This document shows, piece after piece, positions 34,542 to 41,960 of a DNA stretch of 54,410 bases. The stretch is from Paracoccaceae bacterium. GTDB taxonomy: Bacteria > Pseudomonadota > Alphaproteobacteria > Rhodobacterales > Rhodobacteraceae. The stretch spans positions 1 through 54,410 of the forward strand of contig SKYA01000073.1 in assembly GCA_007128135.1 (NCBI GenBank), written 5' to 3'. Both the position numbers and the translations under genes were made by a program. Within the stretch, counting starts at the first letter, position 1; each line of letters begins with the position of its first letter. The notes under the pieces were generated by a model that was not told where the DNA came from, did no database searches, and saw nothing but the letters and a program-made list of their open reading frames with translations.

Positions 34542-35353
34542 GCAGCCCTGAACGAGAGAATATTGCCGATATCCTGTGCATCGGTGCGCAGAAAGCCTCG
34601 ACAAGCTGGCTTCACAATGTGTTGAATGCGCACCCGAGGACCTACGCCTTTCCCAACAGCGCGCCCATTACCTCTACCAACAAGGAGGTGCATTTCTGGG
34701 ACTGGAACCGCAAGCGCGGGATCGACTGGTATCGTGATCTTCTGGCCCCGCCGTCGCCCGAGCGTCTCTCGATGGATTTCACGCCCGAATATGCGCTGAT
34801 GCCGGATGCACAGATTCGCGAGTGCAAGTCGTTGAACCCGACGGCTCGCGTGATCTATGTGCTTCGCGATCCGCTGGCGCGCGCCATCTCGGCGCTGCGG
34901 ATGCATACCCTCTGGCAGAACCGCGAGGCCAAGCCCGAAGAGGTCGAGATCAGGCTTGATGATACGTTCTTCGAATTGCTGAAAAAGGCGCGCCTTTCGG
35001 AAAACAACTCTTATCTGGCGAATTACGAACGCTGGGCCAAGCATTACGACAACATCCTTGTGCTCAACTATGAGGAGATCCGCGCCGATCCGGGAGCGGT
35101 CATAGACCGGTTGTTCGAATACTGTGGTGTGCGAATTGACGAGATGCCGCCCGAAGCGCAGGAGCAGTTCAACACCCGCATGAAGCGCCGGGTCTGGGCC
35201 AGTGTGCCCTATTCCGTCCGCCCTGAAGTGGCCTATTTCCTGCACGGTCTGCTCTGGCCGAAACGGCTTGCGGCCGAGCGGTACTTCAAGGTTCAGTTTC
35301 AGGAATATCAGGATGTTCTCAGGGAAGTGGAGCCGGTCCAGGCCGCCCAATGA
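34538..35353 (+). CDS. Sulfotransferase family protein
   Basis: A 271-residue PAPS-dependent sulfotransferase of the carbohydrate type. The 5'-phosphosulfate-binding loop is CIGAQKASTSWLHNVLNAHP (14-33) and the 3'-phosphate-binding region is RVIYVLRDPLARAISAL, with Arg110-Asp111-Pro112. The NNSYLANYERWAKHY segment is also common in the family. Start is TTG at 34538, inside the TTGA overlap with the previous gene and with GGAGG 7 bp upstream, which decides it. Placement between two glycosyltransferase genes implies that the product sulfates the sugar chain they make. The GT32-like gene overlaps its stop by 4 bp. Confidence 0.87.
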   Translation: MSSPERENIADILCIGAQKASTSWLHNVLNAHPRTYAFPNSAPITSTNKEVHFWDWNRKRGIDWYRDLLAPPSPERLSMDFTPEYALMPDAQIRECKSLNPTARVIYVLRDPLARAISALRMHTLWQNREAKPEEVEIRLDDTFFELLKKARLSENNSYLANYERWAKHYDNILVLNYEEIRADPGAVIDRLFEYCGVRIDEMPPEAQEQFNTRMKRRVWASVPYSVRPEVAYFLHGLLWPKRLAAERYFKVQFQEYQDVLREVEPVQAAQ

Positions 35354-37608
35354 CATTTGAGCTTCCTGACCCCGCTGCACTGGCCCGGACGCTCTGGCAA
35401 GCGCCGCTGGCTGAACCCGAGGCAGCCGAGCGCACGCTTGAAGCGGCCATTCGGCAGGGATCGGACTATGCGCTTGTCAAGAAGCATCTGGAGGCGTTGT
35501 TCCGCCTTGGTCTCCCGGCTCATGACGCTGCCTGCGCCGCCCGCGATCGCTGGCCCAATTCCATCGACATGGCACGCCTTGCATTCGAGACGTGCCCGAC
35601 TGATGCGCAGGAGGCGGCACTGTCCCGCCTGGCCGATGTTGTCATTCGTGCCAACAGGCGGCGTAGCGCGCTGGCCAATGCCTGCTGGCGGTCGTATCGA
35701 CCGGCACAGGGCTGGCGAGTCCTGACAGAGATCGACCCGGCCTCGCCGACGGTGGTCGAAGACATCTTCCGCCGGGTCGAATGGGCCGTAGCACTGGGCG
35801 ATTTCACCGCGGCCGAGAGTGATCTTGACTGGCTTGCCACGCGCGGCCATTCCGCGAGGGTCGCGGCGCAGCGACTGTGGCTGCGGTATCGGCGCGACGG
35901 GGTTGCCGACGCGATCCGCAATCTGGAGGGGCCAGCGTCGCAAGCCTCGCGGGTCTGCTCCGCATTGTTCGAGATATTCCTGAACGAAAACGATTACGCG
36001 CGCGCCCCGGTGGCCCTGTCGCGCTGGAAAGACTGCGCAGATGCGTCCCCGGCGGCGCTGTCGCGGGCGGAACGGCGACTCGCGCTGGAAAAGGGTGATG
36101 GTCCGCTGGCGCAGGCAATGCTGGAGGAAACGCTCGATCCCGATGTCCCATGGCACTGGGGTCCGGTCGATCATGTGCAATGGCTGCGTGCCGGACAACT
36201 GACCTTTCAGTCCCCCGAGGTGCTGCTGGCGCATGCCCGCGCGGCCCGCCGGGTTCATCCGCATCATGACTTGCTCTGGGCGCTTGCGCGCCTGCTGCGC
36301 GAGGCGGTCGAGGACTGGAGCGACATTGCCCTGGAAAACACGCCGAACGCGGCGCCCGACCGCGCACTGGCGCATGCCCGCGCCGCGCTGCGCCTGGGGC
36401 TACCGGGCCAGGGCGCGCGCGCCTTGGCCCCGCTGCGGCATCTGGCGGGCGAGATGCCGATTGCCATGAGGGTCTGCGCCGCACGGGCCGAGACCTTTGC
36501 TCTGGCCGGGCGCATCCGCGAAGCACTGGCCGCGCGTGTGCGCGCCCGCGCATGCGCACGCGATTCCGTCCAGCGGGCAGACTGCGCCTTGCAGGGTGCC
36601 GAGCTTCATCTGCTGACGGGCGACCTCGCCCAGGCCGAACTTGCCTTGCTTGAGGTCGGCACCCTTTTCCCCGACCGACTCCCCTACCTTCTGGCGCTGG
36701 CACGTCTGGCCTTTGCCAAGGGTGATTTCGCGCAGGCCGAATCCGTTCATGGCCAGTTCAATGTGCTCAAGGAAGCGCAGACCGGTGCGCATTCGGCTTG
36801 CGATGTTCGAGACCGTATCGTGGCGGATGCACGCATGGCGGTGCAGGGGCAGCAGTCGGCCATGGCGCCCGAGATAGACGTCGCCGATACACTGGCCCAG
36901 CTGGGCGCCGCGCGCATCATCGCCGCGCCGGGGCTGGCCGCGTGTCTGTTGCTGCGTGAGAACTGGCGCGGCGGATTGCGGTTCCAGCCCGATCCCGAGG
37001 CCAGTATCCCGCGGGTGATCGCGCATTACTGGCAAGGGCCGGAAGGGCCTGCTGTGCCGCGCGCGCGTGCGCGCTGGGCCGCGCTTCATCCGCAGTTCGA
37101 GACTCGGATCTTTGATGAGGTCGCGGCCGCTGACTGGTTGGGGGCGGAACACGGGCAGAAGCTGCGCGCGCGCTTTCTTGGGCTGTCGCAACCCGCGCTG
37201 CGCGCCGATCTGTTCCGCCTGTGCTGGATGGTGTCGCAGGGCGGAATCTTTGCCGATCTCGACGAATACCCCCGCCTGCCGGTCGCGCCCTGGCTCGCGG
37301 GTGCGCGGATGGTGGTCTGCGTGGAGCGTGGCTTTGGCACGATTGCGAACAACTTTCTTGCGGCAACTCCGGGGCATCCGATCTGCGCGCGGACGCTCGA
37401 TTTCGTCCTCGCCGCGCTTGACCACACCGATGCGCCATATGCCTGGTGGCACACGGGGCCTGCGCAATGGACCCGGGCGGTCATGGCGCACCGGATCGAG
37501 CAGCCGGAAGACCTGTCGGTGCGATACCTTTCGCAATCCGCCTATTGCCGCCGGGTCTCGACCAATCTGCCCTATCCGCACAAGCACAGCCCCGAGCACT
37601 GGCGCTAG
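35350..37608 (+). CDS. GT32-like glycosyltransferase with a large helical N-terminal region
   Basis: A 752-residue protein. The last ~200 residues are a DXD sugar-binding glycosyltransferase of the Och1/capsular type: PRVIAHYWQGPEGPAVPRAR, LSQPALRADLFRLCWMVSQGG and IFADLDEYP, with Asp636/Asp638 as the metal-binding DXD. The first ~530 residues are helical repeats rich in Ala, Leu and Arg (for example DRALAHARAALRLGLPGQG and GDLAQAELALLEVGTLFPDR), which look like TPR units. The start at 35350 overlaps the sulfotransferase stop (ATGA). There is no membrane segment, so it acts in the cytoplasm. It ends 3 bp before the convergent methyltransferase gene. Confidence 0.8.
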   Translation: MTFELPDPAALARTLWQAPLAEPEAAERTLEAAIRQGSDYALVKKHLEALFRLGLPAHDAACAARDRWPNSIDMARLAFETCPTDAQEAALSRLADVVIRANRRRSALANACWRSYRPAQGWRVLTEIDPASPTVVEDIFRRVEWAVALGDFTAAESDLDWLATRGHSARVAAQRLWLRYRRDGVADAIRNLEGPASQASRVCSALFEIFLNENDYARAPVALSRWKDCADASPAALSRAERRLALEKGDGPLAQAMLEETLDPDVPWHWGPVDHVQWLRAGQLTFQSPEVLLAHARAARRVHPHHDLLWALARLLREAVEDWSDIALENTPNAAPDRALAHARAALRLGLPGQGARALAPLRHLAGEMPIAMRVCAARAETFALAGRIREALAARVRARACARDSVQRADCALQGAELHLLTGDLAQAELALLEVGTLFPDRLPYLLALARLAFAKGDFAQAESVHGQFNVLKEAQTGAHSACDVRDRIVADARMAVQGQQSAMAPEIDVADTLAQLGAARIIAAPGLAACLLLRENWRGGLRFQPDPEASIPRVIAHYWQGPEGPAVPRARARWAALHPQFETRIFDEVAAADWLGAEHGQKLRARFLGLSQPALRADLFRLCWMVSQGGIFADLDEYPRLPVAPWLAGARMVVCVERGFGTIANNFLAATPGHPICARTLDFVLAALDHTDAPYAWWHTGPAQWTRAVMAHRIEQPEDLSVRYLSQSAYCRRVSTNLPYPHKHSPEHWR

Positions 37609-37611
37609 GGT

Positions 37612-39177
37612 TCAGAAATCCGTCGGCGCGCCCCCTTCGGTCTTGCGCTGCGCGACAAAGGCCATGAGCTCCTCGCGGATACTTTCATCCATCGCCGGTG
37701 GGGTGAAATGCTCAACGATCTGGCGGTAGAGTCCGTGCGCCCGCGCAATCGTATCAACGGCCCCATCGCGCTCCCATGCTTCGAAATTGCGCCAGTCCGA
37801 GGCCAGAGGGGCGTAAAAAGCCGTCTCGTAGCGCGCCTGCGTATGGCCGACACCGAAGAAATGCCCTCCAGCGCCCACTTCGCGAATGGCATCAACCGCT
37901 ATGTCGTCGGGGCTGGTGGCCGTAAGCATCGGGTCGAAATAGCGCTGGATCATCTGCAGCACCTCGCAGTCCATGACGAATTTCTCCGGACTGGCAATCA
38001 ACCCGCCCTCCAGCCAGCCGGCAGCGTGATAGACCATGTTCGATCCTGATTGGACGGCCGCCCAGAGACTGTTGCAGGTTTCCCACATGGCCTGAGCATC
38101 AGGAATATTCGCGGTGCAGACCCCGGAGGAGCGTAGTGGCAACCCGTATCGGCGCGCGAGCTGGCCGGTCATCTGCGTCGCGCGCATGTATTCGGGCGTG
38201 CCGAAAGCGGGCGCTCCCGTGCGCATGTCCACATTCGAGGTGAAGGTGCCGATGGCCACCGGCGCGCCCGGAGCCACATATTGCAGCAACGCAACCGCGC
38301 ACAGCGCCTCTGCCAGCGATTGCGCAACCGCACCCGCCATCGTGACCGGCGCCATGGCTCCGGCCAGCGTGAAAGGGGTTACCACCACCGGCTGGCCCCG
38401 TCGCGCCAGCCGCAAGGCACCGTCGATCATGGGAAAGTCGTGCCGCAAGGGCGAGACCGAGTTGATATTGGTATACATCCGCGGGGCAGCGTCGAACTCG
38501 GCATGGCTTAGCCCTGCTGCGATTCGAACCATCTCCATGGCATCCTCGACCCGCTCGCGGCCAAGGCTGTAGGCATGGACCACCTTGTCGGTCAGTAGCA
38601 GCTTTTCGGCGATGCAGTCGAGATGGCGGACAGAGGGATGAATATCGACCGGCTCGACCGGATAGCCGCCTGCCACATGGATGCAGTTGAACGCCTGCGT
38701 CAGCATCATGAATTCGCGGAAGGTCGCGAAATCGCCCGAACGCTTGCCGCGGATCATGTCCCAGCTTGATGGTGGCGACGAGACGTTGACAAAGGCCATA
38801 TGGCCGTCACCGATGCGCACGGCGCGCTCTGGATTGCGCGGGATAATGGTGAAGGCATCCGGTGCACGCGAAAGCATCTCTGCCACGAAATCGCCATCCA
38901 TGCGGACATTCTGTCCCTCCACGATGCAGCCGGCCTGCCGGAACAGCCCCAGCGCCTCGTCATTCAGGAATTCGACGCCGATTTCCGACAGGATACGCAG
39001 CGCGCCCTGGTGGATGGCTTCCACACCGTCCTCGTCCAGAGGCTCGGTCGGGCGATCCGTGTTCACGGGTTGCTGCCAGGGCATCTGATCCAGTCGGAAC
39101 GTGCTTGTGCGTCGTGCATTGCCGCCGCGCCCGCCCGACCGGCGCCGACGGTCTGACTGGGGTATCTCCATGTCCAT
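37612..39177 (-). CDS. MttB-family methyltransferase, second copy, non-pyrrolysine type
   Basis: A 521-residue relative of the protein encoded at 8523-10091. Shared signatures are EIGVEFLNDEAL, VVVTPFTLAGAMAPVT, SNVDMRTGAPAFGTPEYM, YHAAGWLEGGLIASPEKFVM and AIREVGAGGHFFGVGHTQ. The frame is uninterrupted, so no pyrrolysine is used. The N terminus again has an Arg/Gly-rich tail (DRRRRSGGRGGNARRTSTF). The likely reaction is demethylation of a quaternary or tertiary amine, with the methyl group passed to a corrinoid protein encoded elsewhere. The ATG at 39177 follows GCAGGGGGCCG on the minus strand. Its gene lies next to an XRE regulator and a dimethylglycine dehydrogenase-type operon. Confidence 0.86.
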   Translation of the reverse strand: MDMEIPQSDRRRRSGGRGGNARRTSTFRLDQMPWQQPVNTDRPTEPLDEDGVEAIHQGALRILSEIGVEFLNDEALGLFRQAGCIVEGQNVRMDGDFVAEMLSRAPDAFTIIPRNPERAVRIGDGHMAFVNVSSPPSSWDMIRGKRSGDFATFREFMMLTQAFNCIHVAGGYPVEPVDIHPSVRHLDCIAEKLLLTDKVVHAYSLGRERVEDAMEMVRIAAGLSHAEFDAAPRMYTNINSVSPLRHDFPMIDGALRLARRGQPVVVTPFTLAGAMAPVTMAGAVAQSLAEALCAVALLQYVAPGAPVAIGTFTSNVDMRTGAPAFGTPEYMRATQMTGQLARRYGLPLRSSGVCTANIPDAQAMWETCNSLWAAVQSGSNMVYHAAGWLEGGLIASPEKFVMDCEVLQMIQRYFDPMLTATSPDDIAVDAIREVGAGGHFFGVGHTQARYETAFYAPLASDWRNFEAWERDGAVDTIARAHGLYRQIVEHFTPPAMDESIREELMAFVAQRKTEGGAPTDF

Positions 39178-39338
39178 CGGCCCCCTGCCACGATTGCATG
39201 TCCCCGCCAGCTAGGCGCACGGACGCAGTTTCGGCAAGAGGAGTGTTGGCAACAATGCGGTGTATTCCGGGCCACGACAGGTGTTCATTGACCCGTCATG
39301 CCTGCCGTTGACGGATGGCTTGCTGTCTGATCTCCCGC

Positions 39339-40175
39339 TCAGCCCACCCCGAGCCCGCGCACCCAATCCGCGCTTTCATGGGCGTGTATCTCGGCCGCGC
39401 GGATATGGCCGTCAAATCCCTGCGCCAGATCACGGATCAGCCGCCTGGAACGGATCAGCAGATAAACCTCGCCCGCATAGACCGCCGCACGCGTGTAGCC
39501 GAACAGCGTCATGGGTGGGGCAAACCGCTTGCGCCCGTCGAAGAGATACATCCGAAAAGCCGGGTAGAGTTCATCCACGGTCTGGGCGATCTGGGCCAGC
39601 TGGGCTGCGCGAGCACCCTTTGACAGGCCGCGCCAGACGCCTGCGCCCTGGGCGAATATCTCGAATGTCTGGAAGGGCATGCACAGTTCGATATCGGTTT
39701 CGGGTGCTCGTGACAGGCGCAGCCGGCGCTGGGTCTGGGCCTGCAGGCGGCGGCGTTCCTGCTCGGATGCCTGTGCCTGAAAGGCAATCACCTCTGGCGT
39801 GCGCATAAGATCGGGCAACTGGGCAGGCACATAGCGGATCTTCTGACCGGTTGCATCCTCGTGCCAGCGTTCCATTGCTGTCCGGCTCTGGTCATCGAGG
39901 GCGGCCTCGGTCTCGACCGAGTCGAGGGTCTGTGTCACGGCACCGGAATCCTCGCTCAGCCCGAGCAGCCAGTCGGTCGAGACCTGGAAGCGCGCGGCGA
40001 TCGCGAGCAGCGTCTCGGCGCGCGGCAGCCGCGGGTCAGGGCCGTTCAGCAACTGCGAGAGCGCCGAGCGGTCGATGCTGATGGCCTGTGCAAATGCGGC
40101 CTGGGTCAGGCCTGACTGCGCCAGCAAATGCGTCAGGCGTGCTCGAAACAGGCTGGATGACTCGCGCTTGTTCAT
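39339..40175 (-). CDS. XRE-family transcriptional regulator with unknown C-terminal domain
   Basis: A 278-residue regulator. Residues about 8-67 form a helix-turn-helix of the Cro/CI type: LTHLLAQSGLTQAAFAQAIS, IDRSALSQLLNG, PRAETLLAIAARFQVSTDWLLG. The remaining ~200 residues have no sensor domain I recognise; the region PFQTFEIFAQGAGVWRGL and YLLIRSRRLIRDLAQGFDGH may bind a ligand. The start at 40175 gives MNKRESSSLFRARL; upstream in-frame residues are not domain-like. Divergent from the desaturase-like operon with 139 bp between starts, it is the natural candidate to control that operon and perhaps the mttB-like gene downstream of it. The 161 bp after its stop hold no other gene. Confidence 0.82.
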   Translation of the reverse strand: MNKRESSSLFRARLTHLLAQSGLTQAAFAQAISIDRSALSQLLNGPDPRLPRAETLLAIAARFQVSTDWLLGLSEDSGAVTQTLDSVETEAALDDQSRTAMERWHEDATGQKIRYVPAQLPDLMRTPEVIAFQAQASEQERRRLQAQTQRRLRLSRAPETDIELCMPFQTFEIFAQGAGVWRGLSKGARAAQLAQIAQTVDELYPAFRMYLFDGRKRFAPPMTLFGYTRAAVYAGEVYLLIRSRRLIRDLAQGFDGHIRAAEIHAHESADWVRGLGVG

Positions 40176-40205
40176 GGGCGTTGGTCCTGATGATGATTTC
40201 AGTAA

Positions 40206-40257
40206 ACATATGTGACAATGAACTTCAAGCGGGCAGAAAAGTGACGAGAACACTCGT
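40206..40257. promoter_or_regulatory. Candidate operators between the XRE gene and the desaturase operon
   Basis: Two small palindromes stand in the divergent region: ACATATGT (40206-40213) and ACGAG-AACA-CTCGT (40244-40257). On the minus strand a possible XRE promoter, TTGAAG then TTTACT with a 16-bp spacer, runs between them and includes the first palindrome. Autoregulation by the XRE protein would fit. Confidence 0.35.
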
Positions 40258-40314
40258 ATTGTTGCCGAACAGGTTTGACGGCACTCTCGGGGCGGTCACT
40301 GATGGGGGGATGCC

Positions 40315-41259
40315 GTGCACCGGATCGAAGGGCCAACACTTGCATTGATCGGGTTCTGCTACGGGCTCTGGGCTCTGGCAGGTGCCATGATCTGGCCCAT
40401 CGCTCCGGTTGCTGCGCTGGCGCTGATGGCCGTCATGGCGGCGCTTCATTCCTCGCTGGTGCATGAATGCCTGCACGGCCACCCGACCCGTAACAGGCGC
40501 TGGAACGAAGCGCTTGTTTCCGTGCCGTTATCGGTGATCTATCCTTACCGGCGCTACAGGGCCACGCATCTGGCGCATCATCACGACGAACGGCTCACCG
40601 ACCCGCTCGAAGATCCCGAGAGTTATTACAAGGCACGCTGGCAACACGACAGGATGCCGCTCTGGCTGCGGGCCATCCTGCGGGTGAACAACACCATGCT
40701 GGGGCGTCTGGTTCTGGGGCCGGTGCTGGGTGCCGCGGGGTTTCTGGCGCAGGAGGGGCGCATGTTCCGGGCCGATGTACAAGGCGTGCGAAAGGCATGG
40801 CTGCTGCATCTGGTGGGGCTGGTTCCGATGCTGGCACTGGTCTGGAGTTTCGGTATTCCGTTCTGGCTCTACATGGTTGCAGTGGTCTGGCCCTCGCTCT
40901 CGCTCATCGCGATCCGCACCTATGCCGAACATCGGTGGCATGACGTCCCCGAGGGACGCACCATCGTTGTCGAGCGTTCACCGCTGGCATGGCTGTTCCT
41001 GAACAACAACCTGCATATCGTGCATCACCAGTTACCGCAGGCACCGTGGTATGCACTGCCCCGCCTTTATGCAGAGCGGCGCGATCACTGGCAGAAACTG
41101 AACCATGGCTATGTCTATGCCAACTACTGGCAGATGTTCCGTGCCCACGCAATCCGGGCGAAGGAGCCTGTGGTGCATCCGGTTCTGCATCAGATTCCCG
41201 CACCACCGCTGCCCGAGACGGGCCCGCCCGTGGCCCCGATGGGCGGGCAGCAAGCATGA
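40315..41259 (+). CDS. Fatty-acid desaturase-family membrane di-iron oxygenase
   Basis: A 314-residue integral membrane protein with the three histidine boxes that hold two irons: HECLH (50-54), HLAHHH (85-90) and HIVHH (234-238). Hydrophobic segments lie at about 8-45 and 160-205. The family includes acyl desaturases, but also hydroxylases and ketolases acting on other substrates. The operon neighbours (a binding-fold protein and a dimethylglycine dehydrogenase-like enzyme) suggest oxidation of a small N-methylated metabolite rather than lipid, which is inference. The start is GTG at 40315, preceded by GGGGGGATGCC. Its stop overlaps the next gene (ATGA). Confidence 0.82.
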   Translation: MHRIEGPTLALIGFCYGLWALAGAMIWPIAPVAALALMAVMAALHSSLVHECLHGHPTRNRRWNEALVSVPLSVIYPYRRYRATHLAHHHDERLTDPLEDPESYYKARWQHDRMPLWLRAILRVNNTMLGRLVLGPVLGAAGFLAQEGRMFRADVQGVRKAWLLHLVGLVPMLALVWSFGIPFWLYMVAVVWPSLSLIAIRTYAEHRWHDVPEGRTIVVERSPLAWLFLNNNLHIVHHQLPQAPWYALPRLYAERRDHWQKLNHGYVYANYWQMFRAHAIRAKEPVVHPVLHQIPAPPLPETGPPVAPMGGQQA

Positions 41260-41960
41260 GCGGGCTTGCCTGCCTTCCGATGTATGACTGGCCCGAGACG
41301 CGGGGTCAGGTTGATGCCTTCCATGCCCGGCTGCGCGCGATGGTCCCGGAACTGCCTGTTGCGCTGACCCGGCCTGGGGATGATGCCGCCCTCCATGCGG
41401 TCTGGCGGGACCCGGCGCTGATGTTCGGTCAGAGTTGCTGGGGGCCACTGAATGCAGGCCTGGCGGCGCATGTGGTGATCCTTGGTCAACCCCTCTATGA
41501 CGATGTGCCGGGTGGGCAGGGGACGCGGTATCGCTCGGCAATCGTGATGCGCGAAGGGCGGGCTTGCCCGGCCCCTGGAAGTTCCTGTGCGTGCCTGCCT
41601 GACGGCCTTGCGACCCTGCGCGCCGCCGTCAATGCCCCAGAATCACTCTCCGGTTGCCTCGCGCTGAGCGAAGACATGCAGACTCCGCTGGTTGCGCCTG
41701 TTGTCACTGGCAGCCACCGTGCCTCGATCCGGGCCGTAGCCGAGGGACGGGCAGATTTCGCGGCCATAGACTGTCGTTCGTGGGCGATGGCGCTGGTCCA
41801 CGAGCCCGCCGCCCGCCAGCTGACCGTCACCGGATGGACAGCCCTGCGCCCCGGCCTGCCCTTCATCACCTCCATAGCCACCTTGCCCGGGATTCGCGGG
41901 CGCCTGACTCAGGCGTTGGCCACTCTCGGCGCCATTCCTGCCCCAGAGGTACCTGCATGA
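41256..41960 (+). CDS. PhnD-like periplasmic-binding-fold protein without signal peptide
   Basis: A 234-residue protein resembling the substrate-binding proteins of phosphonate/phosphite-type ABC systems: LPMYDWPETRGQVDAFHARL at the N terminus, FGQSCWGPLNAGLAAHVVIL, a mid segment VVTGSHRASIRAVAEGRADF and AAIDCRSWAMAL, which is the typical PhnD order. It has no signal peptide, so it should stay in the cytoplasm. It starts inside the desaturase stop and its own stop overlaps the next gene start, both by ATGA. No ABC permease or ATPase of the phosphonate type is near. It may bind or deliver the operon's substrate, or have become an enzyme or sensor. Confidence 0.75.
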   Translation: MSGLACLPMYDWPETRGQVDAFHARLRAMVPELPVALTRPGDDAALHAVWRDPALMFGQSCWGPLNAGLAAHVVILGQPLYDDVPGGQGTRYRSAIVMREGRACPAPGSSCACLPDGLATLRAAVNAPESLSGCLALSEDMQTPLVAPVVTGSHRASIRAVAEGRADFAAIDCRSWAMALVHEPAARQLTVTGWTALRPGLPFITSIATLPGIRGRLTQALATLGAIPAPEVPA

